The position numbers and the translations under genes were made by a program. DNA of 64,000 nucleotides from contig NCSJ02000025.1 of the NCBI GenBank assembly GCA_002812745.2, forward strand, positions 124,001-188,000. Direction: 5' to 3'. The notes beneath the pieces are model-generated. The model worked only from the letters and a program-made list of their open reading frames with translations, had not been told where the DNA came from and ran no database searches. Positions 23,253-34,561 of this stretch are shown one piece after another (the stretch's first letter is position 1; every line of letters begins with the position of its first letter). Source of the stretch: Scytalidium lignicola (Eukaryota > Ascomycota > Leotiomycetes).

Positions 23253-23693
23253 TACCTCGATGTAAGGGATAAGGCAAAATCAAATATGTGGTGGGGAGAA
23301 TCTAACACTAACACAGGAACTCAGGGTAGATGTAAAGCTTGAGAACTATGTTACAAAACCGTAGCTATGGAAATTTAAACGCTCGCTAGGCGGAAGTCTC
23401 TGAGCAGAGTCATGAAATGGGACAAGTACAGATACAACTGAGTTTGTAGGACGTTGCCTGCCTGTTATTAATATTTCTGGGCCTCCTCAGAACCCCAATT
23501 TACAAATACACCCCAGTTTACAAATACGCATACGCACGCTTTTGGCAATCTCTCTCAACAACCCATTGGGCCACACTAAAAAGCGATTTACATTTAAAAG
23601 ACTTCTTTGTAACAGAGCTGAACTGTATGTTCCATGCTCCATGTCCCATGTTTCCTTACGCGTGATGTGACGGCATATTACATTGGGAGGAGG

Positions 23694-23712
23694 CTCGTAC
23701 GAGCTCGCGCGA
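23694..23712. promoter_or_regulatory. Paired CTCGTRCGA-type repeat, copy 1
   Basis: CTCGTACGA at 23694-23702 is followed exactly 10 bp later by CTCGCGCGA at 23704-23712. The pairing and the 10-bp period recur at 24193 and 26776 around the same gene. Confidence 0.6.
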
Positions 23713-24192
23713 GGCCGCGAGCATACCAACCGACCAATAGCTTCACTCTCGAAATGCTTACATCTGTGTCCCGCAACTAGGTCTCTCTTCCCTTACACGT
23801 GTACCATAGCGCGGGGTAGCACGGCTCGGTAGTGTCCTGTACACGACTTATTCATCCTCCAGCTATGAATCGATAGACTTCACATTCCAGCCAATATCGA
23901 ATAAGACTATAAATCTTAAGCCGACGAGGCTTTTATCAACAAAGCCATTACGTCAGTGCCTAAAAAAAGGGGCCAAATAAAGCTAGAGATGGGAATTCTC
24001 AAAACGGAAAAGCTTCCTGCTATTGCATCCAGGGGTTGGATTGGACCCTGCGGGACTATGTTCAAGAGTAGATATTGGATTCAACCAATCAAACATTGTC
24101 CTTCACCCGGACTCATTATGCACAGGTAGTATTCAACTGCAACTTGCTCCATGCTAAATCCACTGAATACTGAGATATCGTCATTACACCTA

Positions 24193-24211
24193 CTCGTGCG
24201 ACCTCGTACGA
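24193..24211. promoter_or_regulatory. Paired CTCGTRCGA-type repeat, copy 2
   Basis: CTCGTGCGA at 24193-24201 and CTCGTACGA at 24203-24211 are spaced 10 bp apart. The site lies about 130-145 bp before the GMC start codon, a plausible upstream activating position. Confidence 0.65.
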
Positions 24212-24338
24212 ACGGATCTGCAGTGGGGTTTGCGAGTTGCTAGAAGTGGTTCATAATATTATTTAAAGGAGCTTGGGCGATGCTCTAAAAAGTGGTAGGA
24301 ACTCAAGATTTCTCTCAACCCTCATCATTAACATCACT

Positions 24339-26081
24339 ATGGCTGCTACCAACGGAGCTCATTTTGACTTTATTATTGTTGGCGGCGGCACTGCGGGCAA
24401 CACCGTCGCCGGCCGTCTCGCAGAGAATCCCAATGTCAGTATCCTGATCGTCGAGGCCGGTGTTGGCAACTCCCATGAGATCAAGGAGATCACCACTCCT
24501 TCCATGGCTATGGACCTCCGTAGCAGCAAGTATGACTGGGCCTACAAGACCACAATGGTCAAACGTGACGACTATGAGCGCATTGAGAAGCCCAACACCC
24601 GAGGCAAAGCACTCGGTGGTAGCTCCTCGCTCAATTACTTCACGTGGATCCCTGGCTGCAAGCCTACTTTTGATCGGTGGGCAGAGTACGGTGGCAAGGA
24701 ATGGACCTGGGAGCCTCTTGTTCCTTACCTTCGCAAGAGCGCCACCTATCACGATGACCCCAAGCTTTATACGCCTGAGCTCAAGAAGATTGGCACTGGT
24801 GGTCCCATCCCTATTTCCCACTCCGAACTCATAGATGAGATGAAACCCTTCCGTGATGCTCTCACCAAAGCTTGGAAGTCCAGAGGCGAGCCTATCACCG
24901 AAAACATATATGATGGTGAAATGATCGGCCTCACCCACTGCGTCGACACCATCTACAAGGGCCAGCGATCTGGCAGCTTCCTGTTCGTGAAGGACAGGCC
25001 CAACATCACTATTTTGCCTGAAGTTCACTCCAAACGCCTGATTATTGATAGTGCAGACCGCACTTGCAAGGGTGTGACTGTTATCGCTCCAAACGGCAGT
25101 GAGCTGAGCTTCTATGCCACCCGTGAAGTCATCCTCTCACAGGGTGTTTTTGAGAGTCCGAAGCTCCTGATGCTCAGCGGTATTGGTCCCGCTAAGGAAT
25201 TGAATAAACACGGCATTAACGTGATCGTTGATTCGCCTCACGTTGGTCAACACCTGCTCGACCACCCCGGTGTCCCCTTCGTCCTACGTGTCAAAGATGG
25301 CTTCGGTATGGATGACCACCTCTTGCGCCAGGGACCCAAGAACGACGCTGTTGTTGCAGCCTACAACAAGGATCATTCTGGCCCTGTTGGATCTGGTCTC
25401 CTGGAGATGGTGGGTTTCCCCCGCATCGACAAATATCTCGAGAAAGACTCAGCCTACCGCAAGGCCAAGGCTGCTAACGGCGGATTGGACCCCTTCTCAC
25501 CGGAGGGGCAACCACATTTCGAGCTTGACTTTGTCTGCATGTTCGGTAGTGCATTCCAATGGCACTACCCTGTCCCCAAGAAAGGTTGCTACACCAGTGT
25601 GGTTGTTGACCTGGTGCGCCCCATATCCGAGCCCGGTGAAGTAACGCTCAACAGTGCCGACCCTTTGGTGCAACCTAATATAAACCTAAACTTCTTCGCC
25701 GACGACCTTGACATTATTGCCATGCGTGAGGGCATCAGGTTTAGCTACGACGTTCTTACCAAAGGTGAGGGCTTTAAGGACATTGTTGTCGACGAGTATC
25801 CTTGGGATATGCCTCTTAACTCAGACGAGGAGATGAAGAGAGCTGTCCTGGACCGCTGCCAGACTGCATTCCATCCTTGCGGTACCGCCCGTCTTTCTAA
25901 GAGCATTCAACAGGGTGTGGTTGATCCTAAGCTAAAGGTCCATGGGATCAAGAACCTCCGTGTCATCGATGCTTCTATTATGCCTGTCATCCCTGACTGC
26001 CGCATTCAGAACTCGGTCTATATGATCGGCGAGAAGGGCGCGGACATGATCAAGGCTGACCACACGGATCTTTTCAAATAA
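24339..26081 (+). CDS. GMC-family FAD oxidoreductase
   Basis: This is an intronless gene of 580 residues from ATG 24339 (context cactATGG). The N-terminal FAD-binding motif is FDFIIVGGGTAGNTVAGRL, followed by VEAG. GMC signature 1 is GKALGGSSSLNYFTW, and signature 2 lies around GVFESPKLLMLSGIGP. The C-terminal catalytic pair is in FHPCGTARLS (His) and DCRIQNSVYMIGEKGADMI (Asn in place of the second His, common in this family). The family includes aryl-alcohol oxidase, glucose dehydrogenase/oxidase and choline-dehydrogenase-like enzymes that oxidise primary alcohols. The exact substrate cannot be told. No signal peptide is visible, so the enzyme is probably intracellular. Codon usage is strongly C-ending, indicating a well-expressed gene. 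Confidence 0.93.
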   Translation: MAATNGAHFDFIIVGGGTAGNTVAGRLAENPNVSILIVEAGVGNSHEIKEITTPSMAMDLRSSKYDWAYKTTMVKRDDYERIEKPNTRGKALGGSSSLNYFTWIPGCKPTFDRWAEYGGKEWTWEPLVPYLRKSATYHDDPKLYTPELKKIGTGGPIPISHSELIDEMKPFRDALTKAWKSRGEPITENIYDGEMIGLTHCVDTIYKGQRSGSFLFVKDRPNITILPEVHSKRLIIDSADRTCKGVTVIAPNGSELSFYATREVILSQGVFESPKLLMLSGIGPAKELNKHGINVIVDSPHVGQHLLDHPGVPFVLRVKDGFGMDDHLLRQGPKNDAVVAAYNKDHSGPVGSGLLEMVGFPRIDKYLEKDSAYRKAKAANGGLDPFSPEGQPHFELDFVCMFGSAFQWHYPVPKKGCYTSVVVDLVRPISEPGEVTLNSADPLVQPNINLNFFADDLDIIAMREGIRFSYDVLTKGEGFKDIVVDEYPWDMPLNSDEEMKRAVLDRCQTAFHPCGTARLSKSIQQGVVDPKLKVHGIKNLRVIDASIMPVIPDCRIQNSVYMIGEKGADMIKADHTDLFK

Positions 26082-27178
26082 TAATTTAGTCGTATGCAGA
26101 TTTTCTATTTGAAAATAGGAAATTGAGACACATGCCAGATTTCTGCCATGCAAAATTTAGTTAAATTTTCAATGAAATGCAAGCATTTTTTGGAACAAAC
26201 TCTCTCTTCTGTGTATGGTGATCGTGAAACTGATGTATTATTTTTTAACAGCCCAAGAAGTCAATTTCTAATCAATCTTGTTAAGGAAACTCCTCTAATT
26301 TCGAGTGCCCATCATCTTCCTTAGAGCTGTTTCTTCAAAATCATCTTCTCATAACTTAAGAGGTATTACGTTGTCATTATTCTTAGATTTTAAAGATCAA
26401 ATCACCTATATGAATAAATAATACCATATATTCTCCCCTTTTTGTTCAACATTTTTCTCTCATGCATTTCCGTAGCTAATAAATAATCTTATAACATCAT
26501 CGATTTCGATACCTAAACTAAGAGGCACTTGCTCGTTCCGGGATATATACTCTTTACTTTACTAACTTGATTCAAGCTTTTTCCTATTCTCCGGCCTTAA
26601 CCTCTTTCCGGTTCTCATTGATAAATATCTTACCGATTATTCTCGGCTGTGGCGAAGTTAACAAGGGCACCTCTCAAACCTTTAGAGGTGTTTAGGAGGA
26701 CAGCGGGGATAGTTCTGGATCTGGCGATTACGTGTAGAAGTCCGAGGCGAAGCCGGTACTTCCGTACTTGTACCGCTCGTGCGAGCTCGTGCGAGATTTG
26801 GCGATGTCTAAGCCGTGTACATATGTAGGGACTAGAATCGAAAACACCGACGTCAATTTCAAATCAAGTAATCCATTTTAATCCGTAGCATCGCGTTTAT
26901 AGAACTAATTTATGATGGCCTACGCCATCATTATTGGACTCCGTAAATGTCCAAGCACACAATTCAAGGTCCAATGGGCCTAGATTTCGACAAACCAGCC
27001 CCCCTAAGACCAGTCATCTATGTTCCCATATCTCATAATGTCATTACTCAAGGTCCCGGATGGAGATCAAAGAAGCACCGTCTGATAATTGTTTTGTTTT
27101 GTGATTTTCTGACAACATCACTACTTGCATCTGACCTTGAACCACTTATTTGAACCTTGAACCAGCCTATCCCTGCCT
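26082..27178. other. Intergenic, 3' flank of GMC gene and arrestin promoter
   Basis: No gene is seen. The first 450 bp is AT-rich. A third paired CTCGTGCGA repeat sits at 26776-26794. The ORF at 26947-27153 has no motif and no splice partner. Confidence 0.5.
26776..26794. promoter_or_regulatory. Paired CTCGTRCGA-type repeat, copy 3
   Basis: CTCGTGCGA at 26776-26784 and again at 26786-26794, with the same 10-bp period as the two pairs upstream of the GMC gene. It lies between the GMC gene and the arrestin gene. Confidence 0.6.
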
Positions 27179-28536
27179 ATGTCTCTCATTATTAGTTTGT
27201 CGAACGACGTCTCTCTGGGCCTCAAACCAGGAGATCTGCTATGTGGCGTAGTAAAATTTATAGCTGACACCGAGAGCTATGTTGACTCTATTGCAATATC
27301 CTTCACTGGTAAGACGATTGTGTCTCTATCTCAGCAGTGTTCAACGAACTCGTCAGTTGCCCATTCGTCTTGCGGAATCCTTTTTCGACTTCATCTGATA
27401 TTGCAGGGAGAGCGGCAGCTCCACAGCAAAGGCACAAAGATGTGGCCGTTTGCGTTCATAATTCCTTCTCACGCGGCATTTGCGCCTGGAGCTCACCTGT
27501 GTGGGTCAACAGAACTTTTCGAATGCGAATCACCGTGGAGAGGTTCAAGTGACGCAGAGACACTTCTACTACCTCCGAGCATGTTCTGCGAAGCTGGTTT
27601 CACTTGCGCAGTACATTATGGACTCCATGCGCGTTTGATACGGCCGCCTACGTCTCACCTGCTTGGAGGACACGATCTTTCTGTTTATGCATCTGTAAAG
27701 CTGCGGCCTACTTTAGTGTGCCCCGATATCCTCAGCAGTATGAATACTGGGCATTTCCAATACATCGATTGCACTTTAAGAAAGAAAGCCCCTTGGAAAG
27801 TAGTACTCCTGCGCTTCCCACTTGGACCCTCAAACAAATGCATAGACCAGAAATTCCAGGACGAATTACGGCAGACTACCTTGCGTTTACGTGTATTTGT
27901 TCCGAGCGCTCTCCTACGAGAATGTAATTCTCCTATTCAAGTTTTCCTTCGAGCTATACCGCCTGATACCGGTCAGCAGAACGATAGTGTGTTTGTNAAA
28001 AAAATTCAACTTGGACCTGATTGTTCACACGAGAGTACGGGCTGGGCAGAGACAAGAGATGAACAATCGTGCTCTCGCTCTGATCCGACACAATCATCTG
28101 AAAGAGATACCCTACGTTTCGCAACATCAGAATGGTAAGTTGATATCAAAATAGTTTCCTGCACATCCATTAAGATTAGAGGTAATGATATTCTCCAGAA
28201 ACGTTTAATCACGACGAACATTCAGTCTGCCTGAAAGGAAAAGCGATGTCATCCCTCGACTTCGATATATCTCCAGAATTCTGCACGTACAACATATTCC
28301 GATCCTACACGTTGAGGTTCCAGCTCCATCTAAAGTATGGGAAGAGAAATACCATCATCTCAGAACAAGATATTCCCATCACCATATCTATCGCTCGAAA
28401 CACAGAATCAAGAAATGCAAACAGTAGTTCTGGGCCGGATCAAGGACTACTTCTTTCCGCCCCCGAAGGCCAGGCATTTCTACCTCCTAGCGGCACACAC
28501 GAATGTGACGGTCCTCCACCAGGTTACTACTACTGA
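27179..28536 (+). CDS. Alpha-arrestin-like protein with C-terminal PPxY
   Basis: The exons are 27179-28134 and 28199-28536. Counting the N at 27997 as no base makes the sum 1293 nt, a multiple of three, and gives 430 residues; counting it breaks the frame. The N-terminal arrestin fold begins SLIISLSNDVSLGLKPGDLLCGVVKF, with the typical strand G-KTIVSL and the FAFIIPSHAAFAPG segment. The C-terminal arrestin domain includes FNLDLIVHTRVRAG and FDISPEFCTYNIFRSYTLRF. The protein ends in GPPPGYYY, where PPGY fits the PPxY motif bound by WW domains of Rsp5/Nedd4 ubiquitin ligases. Yeast alpha-arrestins recruit Rsp5 to membrane transporters for endocytosis, so an adaptor role is likely. Confidence 0.8.
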
Positions 28537-29945
28537 TGGCAAGGCTTCGTTGGCTTGAATTTGGCTAGCGACATTTTGATGGGATTTGCTACGCGTTGTT
28601 CTCAGATTTTCAAGCACAATCAATGAAATTAAATGCGATGTGACAATAGAAATTCTCATGACCAAATAATCGTTATAAACTTTGAAGCGAAAGCTTGGAT
28701 GATTATAATTAATGGTACGATTAGGCGGAGGTTCAGAGGCTGGAGTTCCGCTCTGGCAACCAAGACAGTTAACAGCGGTGCTGGCCAGGGCAGTCAAACC
28801 AATCATCTGTCCAAGAATCGTATTTCACTGCCCTTTCGCGTTAAATACTGGCCAGTGCTCATTAACAATTACAGTAAAAGGCCCTGCACATGAAGTACGG
28901 TAGCATTGCTAGTACAGTACAAGGCCTGCGTTTCGTAAGGGTCAATGCAAAGAATAGGGGTTGCCGCCTCGGCTCGATGAAGTATCCACACTCCGTCAAC
29001 AGCTTCTGTGCCTACTCGACCAGCAAAAGCCTCTGTTAATGTGCAGCAGCGAGCACTGGTCCGTGTACTATAAGATAAACTGGATACATTGCTTCGACCA
29101 GCAAAATATTAAAATCAGGGACCACCTTTGGTTTTAAGTTTTCCATACTCGTTAGATTGACAGAAAATGCCAAGGAAGCATACTCCCTTGTAAGGCAGTC
29201 CCACCCTCCAAAAGACCTATCGGGGCCCAAAATAGTAGCTCCACTGTAGGTTAGTTCAGGTTCTTCGGTTGTGCTTTGGGCACTCTCGGGATCAGAGGAT
29301 GCCCAATTCACTTCCGGGGATAGTATCCATAAAAATCGCCTCTCGTATTAGAACGAGATACGATATGTATAATTGCGGGGCTGTCTGACGCTACTTAGAT
29401 ATAATTATCCATGTTCTAGCCTAACGACTATTTGCTTGTACAGCTACGAATTTTTAATCCCTGTAACACATTAAGATCGTCAGTAACTTCAGGCAGCATA
29501 ACCACTATAATTCAATTAATTTCGGCGTAGTTCAAGCATTGTGTTTACTACCATACATTATGATTAAGATATCAAATTAAGATAATTGGTTCTTATGGTT
29601 TTATTAAATATCGAGCTTTTACTCTTAATAAATTGATACATAGCCTTTTATATTAAGTTTTTAATGTTCGATAATCCAATGATGGTTAATAATTTAATCA
29701 TCCCTAAGTGAGCGTCGATTTGATCAACCATATTAAGATCACAGACAAACAGAGAATCATAATACTATTAGCAATATTGGGGTTAGTTGATGCCCTTTTC
29801 GCTGTCCTTTTTCGCTGTGTACGTACCTCTAGTTGAACACTCTTCTTATATTTCAGTGGATTTTTACAACAATAGTCGATCAAATAAAAATGAAGTTCGT
29901 CTTAAACGTAATAAAAGTAGGGTATCTATTTCAAACTTTGTAATG
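28537..29945. other. Gene-poor region with a possible gene remnant
   Basis: No complete gene could be assembled. A minus-strand open frame at 29036-29311 plus a second open stretch at about 28890-29040 reads like two exons of a small protein (VDGVWILHRAEAATPIL), but no splice pair keeps the frame. It may be a remnant. The stretch 29390-29930 is AT-rich and repeat-relic-like. Confidence 0.4.
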
Positions 29946-31228
29946 CTATAGTAACTCATTAAAAGCACTCAAGGAATATGTATCTCCCCACATTTGTTTG
30001 CTCCGTGGTGGTTTACTCAGCTTTTCAGGACCTCTAATACCCAGCTTCCTCACCCTAAAAGCATATATTAATATCTCTGAATTCCCAGCATCAATCGGCG
30101 GAAATATAATCTTAGGCTGAAACCCAAGTTCGTAGATCCCATCCCGGACCTCTTTTCGTGTGGGTAGAGCTAGCAGGCCCCTAAACCAATCGCGCCTGTC
30201 GATACCATGGTGGTTCAAGTTTCCCTTGAGCTCGACTTCATCGATCGTAATATCATAGAACGTTTTACCATCCTTTTCTAAGCACACGTAATCCCCTGGC
30301 CCTTCGCAGCCGTCCGGGACCCAGAACCGTAGATCGACGCGCGCGATACCGTACATTGACACAACAATTATCTCAAGCATGAAGCCTGTGGTATAGAAAA
30401 TACTTTTGCTATTAATTTTTCCAGGCAACTCTTTCTGGTGTTCTTGTATCGCACTGATTAGACGCACGAGGGCGCCAACGAAGAGCACGGTGGAGGCGAA
30501 AGTGAGGATGATAATCTTGGAGCGGAACCTTCCAGTAGCGAATTTTTCAATGGGGGATGAGGTAGGAACTATAGTTGCCGGAGTGACAAAGAGGATTGGG
30601 AGGATTGAGAGAGTCGTAGTATAAGAGGCACCGAAGAGGAGAAGTCCTCGGATGAACGAGAGAATTTCGGGGTTGAGAACATAGAAGCTTAAGATGGTGA
30701 ACACGATATTGTAAATTATGATGAACGGGATAGACATGAGAACCGCTCGAAAGAATCTGCTAAGAGGCAGACTCCAGCCGACTTTAGGATGCATAGCCCG
30801 GATAATACGCTGGGTGAAGATTGCGTTGACAGCAAAGAGAACAACAACGCTATAAAATTAAAGTGTCAATCTTGAGATATACACATAACGGCACATCATC
30901 TCGGTCAATTAACTTACCCCGCATTCTCAAATATCAGGGCAGCGAGCATGACGCTGCTGTTGTCTGGACGAAAGACCCAGACAATTCGCATTATACAAGT
31001 CAATATCCTAACGAGGCAAAAGTCGAAGACCAAGCCTGACAAATGGAATTTGTGTCCATTTTTGGAATTAAAATGATGAAGAGAGAAATGCACAACAGCC
31101 CCCAATATGAAGAGAACTAGAAAGCAGGCTGTAATTGGGACATCGAGAGTTGACGTTGGAACGCCGCCCAGAGGAGCAGTTGGTAGTGTAAAGGGACCAA
31201 CCAAGCGACGATCCATTATTGAAGTCAT
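29946..31228 (-). CDS. DUF3112-family integral membrane protein
   Basis: The minus-strand exons are 31228-30918 and 30849-29946, giving 404 residues in phase; a second in-frame Met five codons in (MDRRLVGPF) could also start translation. About seven hydrophobic helices are seen. The stretch RILTCIMRIVWVFRPDNSSVMLA, then IFENAGVVVLFAVNAIFTQRI and MHPKVGWSLP, matches the fungal DUF3112 pattern I know. A soluble tail follows with DLRFWVPDGCEGPGDYVC. The function of the family is unknown; a plasma-membrane or endomembrane location is inferred from the helices. The hydrophilic C-terminal 110 residues probably face the cytoplasm. Confidence 0.8.
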
Positions 31229-32417
31229 TAATTCGGGATGAACTATTTAGGTCTCACGTCGCATACATTTTGGTTAAATATTGATTGCTCTGAGCATGAG
31301 ATAATTATAGAGACCTCGATTTAAAGGGATGACACCAATTACAGGTATAATGAGAGATAACAACAATAGCACGATAAACCGCGATATAGCATGGCCAAGA
31401 ACTTGTCTTCTTGTAGGAGTTCCGACTCTAAGATGTACGTGAGTTGTTGGGGGCAACCTATCACATGTTGGTACGATAGGTACTAGATGCAAGCAACGCT
31501 CAACAACCAGCGAGCATGTTATGCAGTCGTCAACCATCTGCTACCCACAAGACGACTTTTAAACAGATGAAATGTTTCAAGATGGGAAGAATCCGCCGTC
31601 ACGAGCTTCACGATTGGAACAGATACGAAGTGGTTCGTCAAGCTGCTTCAGGTTCGTATGACAATTGTTGTACAAGGAGCACGCAAAGGCATTTGGTAGC
31701 GGGATAATCATCAGCATGATGCATGAAAAGATATTCGGTGGCCGAGCTATATACTCAGGATTTAGGAAATCGGATCCCTTTAAACATTTATCATTTCGAC
31801 GGTGGACTCTGTATTGTACAACAAATTATGCGTTTGGATCAGCAAGGCTATCCTCATCTTATTAATAGACACGAGATCTCGTAACCCTGCGTTAGCTGGA
31901 TAATTATACTTCGGTCTAGTCGTGCCAAGTAAACAAGTCTACTCGAATGTCAAGCCAGAGTGCATGGTGACTAGCGCTGACATGCATCATACGAGGCCAT
32001 AACGCAACTAAGGGGCAGCGCTGACCCCAGAGAAGTGCGGATCTTTTCATAGCAATCTCTTTTTGTCCTGTTGCAAGGTGGTCAATTGTCCGATTTGCAC
32101 ATGTGAAGGCCTGCAATGAGTCTAACGTCTCTTGGCCAGCAGAGAGGCGCAGTCAAATCGAGATTAGAGTCACATACAGTAATAAATCAATAATAAGAAT
32201 ACAGGGGCCCGGTCATGGCCATGTCAAGTCAGCAGTCTGCTTTGCGACATCAAGTGTTGTCGCCCTTCTCCTCTTTTCTGCTTCTTCTCACACCACAACT
32301 CCACAGTCGTTCCTGTTTATATTAATCCAACTTCTTCACTCGTTAAAGCAACTGGCATATATCAATTATTATTCATTTTATCCTCTCGTTCATTTTAATA
32401 ATTAATACCTATTCAAA
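31229..32417. other. Intergenic with GPI-protein promoter
   Basis: No supported gene. The minus-strand ORF at 31274-31537 has one hydrophobic segment but no family match or good start. The stretch 32260-32410, with C/T-rich tracts, resembles a strong fungal core promoter for the following gene. Confidence 0.5.
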
Positions 32418-33140
32418 ATGCGTTTCGACACTATCTTCGCTCTGGGCGCCCTGTTTGTTCTTTCGACAAATGCGCAATCTAGCGTAAACAGTTCTCCCTC
32501 TACAACCGTGGGCCCGTCTTCAGCACAGTCTTCCCAGGCTGCTTGCCTGGCTGCTTGTACGTATATCATCATACACAGTCCATCTAAAAGACTGCAGCAA
32601 TTATTAACACTGTATTATAGGCAACCCCAACGATCCTGCTTGCAGAGATGGTTGCGTTGCTCTCTCCAACGGCAACGATGCCCAGCAGAACGCCACGATC
32701 GCCTGTATTTCTGCTTGCCCTCCTGGAAAAGGCACAGCTGCGGATAATCTTACGTATGAGAACTGCCAGAAGGCTTGTATAGCCTCGGCCTCAGTCACTT
32801 CGTCATCCGCACCAACTCCGACACCCACCTCTGGCTCTGGCTCTGGATCTGGATCTGACGCTGGATCCGGCGGTCAATCCAGCGGTGCATCTGACGGTGG
32901 ATCTGGTGCGGTCAGGACTGCGGCAGGTTCTAGTAGCGGTCAGTACACATCTTGCCCCCAAGTTAGACAATGCGTTTGAAGCGTAGTGCTGATTGTCGTG
33001 ATTTATTTTTAGCAACGGGTTCATCAACAACGAGTACGACATCTTCTACCTCAACTCCAAACGCGTCACCAGATAATATGCGATTTGGGGCATCTTGGGC
33101 GGGAATTGTTGGTCTGTTTATCGCAGTGTTTGCATTGTAA
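32418..33140 (+). CDS. Secreted, GPI-anchored Cys/Ser-rich cell-surface protein
   Basis: The exons are 32418-32556, 32621-32938 and 33013-33140, giving 194 residues in phase. The N-terminus MRFDTIFALGALFVLSTNAQ is a clear signal peptide. The mature part has eight cysteines in four CxxxC pairs (CLAAC, CRDGC, CISAC, CQKAC). A Ser/Gly/Thr-rich region follows (GSGSGSGSDAGSGG), and after the last intron an S/T-rich linker. The C-terminus NMRFGASWAGIVGLFIAVFAL has the small-residue site and hydrophobic tail expected for GPI attachment. This four-pair Cys pattern occurs in many conserved ascomycete wall proteins of unknown function. It is probably linked to the plasma membrane or cell wall and O-glycosylated. 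Confidence 0.85.
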
Positions 33141-34561
33141 AGAACGATTAGGGAATGAAGGGAATGATCGTATGAGCATTTTCTGGTGGACGGGTTATCC
33201 TCAGTGATGAAAGAAAAATATATTTATATGTAACATGTAACTAAATTAATAACTGATGTATGTCCCTAACCCTTGCTATGACTGGTTTACTGTGGTTCGG
33301 TGTGTTAAGGTTTTCATACCTGTGATCATCGCCGCTTTGCTCACCTTCGCCTTACTTCAACAAAATCTTCTTTCAATATATATTCTCATTTTGCCCCAAA
33401 TTCGTGTCCTCTTCCTAGCAGTTCCAGCTCATACGGTATCGACTCGTTGGCTTGATATTATTGCGTTTACAAATGTCACGGTTTGTAAGATTGAATGAAG
33501 AGAAAAGGATTATTTCTCCTTTCGGTATTCTTGCTAGGATTCGTAATGAGAACTGCAAGTAGAGTCGGACAATAATGCAAGAGGCCTGAGCTCCTATGAA
33601 GCTTAATCTTATCATTGGTTCTTACCAAACCCTGTATATGCTTTTATTCTGTAAACACGTATCAAAAATCAGTGTAAAAATAATCATAACTAGAATAGTT
33701 GCAAGACTGTATTAATTCTTTAAAAGTATGATTAAGTTAATGCAATCAACATATTATATAAAACAACAAGATAAACCAACCAACATTAATAACCTCGAGT
33801 CCAAACCTAGTGGAGGTCTTGCATTTTCGGTCACCGAGATAGCCAGTCAAATCAGTCGTGTGAACACCGCTTGGGACATGGCAGAGCGGAAACCTCTCCT
33901 TTAATTTCGTGAGGTGGTTTTCGACAATGATGAAAGTGACTATCAACGGTAAGAAGTGGAGATATCGGTCCCATTTGGTGAGGGCAGAGTGAGAGGGGAT
34001 AGTCGAATGGACATGCTAATTGTGTTGTGGACGTGAGGGTAACACAGAGAAAAAGGATCGCATAATTATAGAGATGCCGCTTGAGGCCAATGGCAATAAA
34101 AGTACGTCTCCAGCTGCCTATTAATATGTAACCGTAAGAGCATTTCTACGTTGGTTTCCTATGATGTCTTTATGCCCAAGTCGCGAGAGGTATTCCATAA
34201 GGTGGTGCATCTACGGAACATAGGATTCCCATGTAGCAGATGCACTATTACATTTCCGTAGGAGTTACCACGACCGCCCTACGTTCTACCCTTTGCCAAC
34301 TCTTTCATTGGCCCTTCAGGCGAGGCCATTTCTCATCTCCTATTGGACTCTTCCCTCGGGAAGGGTTACCCTGCGCCGGACATGTTGACAGTTTGAACTA
34401 AACCTTCTTAGGTTGGTCCCGGTGGGCGTAGCTTGGCGGTGTTGATAGTATAAGAGAGGGGTGCCTCCCCCTTGGTTTTATTGTGATTTTGTGTTTGTTT
34501 CGTTCTTTGTTTGTCGTTTAATCGTTTGAAAGTTCGGTAGAAAGAGGGTGTGGGAGTTGCT
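33141..34561. other. Gene-poor intergenic region
   Basis: No complete gene is visible. A minus-strand open frame at about 33750-34010 (KWDRYLHFLPLIVTFIIVENHL then a 40-residue tail) has some protein-like character but lacks a start or partner exon. A hairpin-like gtgcatct...agatgcac occurs near 34205-34247. The C/T-rich and TATA-like sequence near 34450 suits a promoter for the next ORF. Confidence 0.4.

Larger units (their letters stand above)
23253..24338. promoter_or_regulatory. Long 5' region of the GMC oxidoreductase gene
   Basis: No gene is seen in about 1.1 kb. Notable items are a CTCGTACGA/CTCGCGCGA pair at 23694-23712, a CTCGTGCGA/CTCGTACGA pair at 24193-24211, a CCAAT box (aaccaatc) near 24090, and a TATA-like attatttaaa about 80 bp before the start codon. 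Confidence 0.55.

Noticed and set aside
24315..25028. 237-codon minus-strand ORF
   Set aside because: It lies wholly inside the GMC oxidoreductase on the other strand and is explained by its codon bias.
31274..31537. Minus-strand ORF with one hydrophobic segment
   Set aside because: No recognisable family, no splice partner, and composition like non-coding AT-rich DNA.
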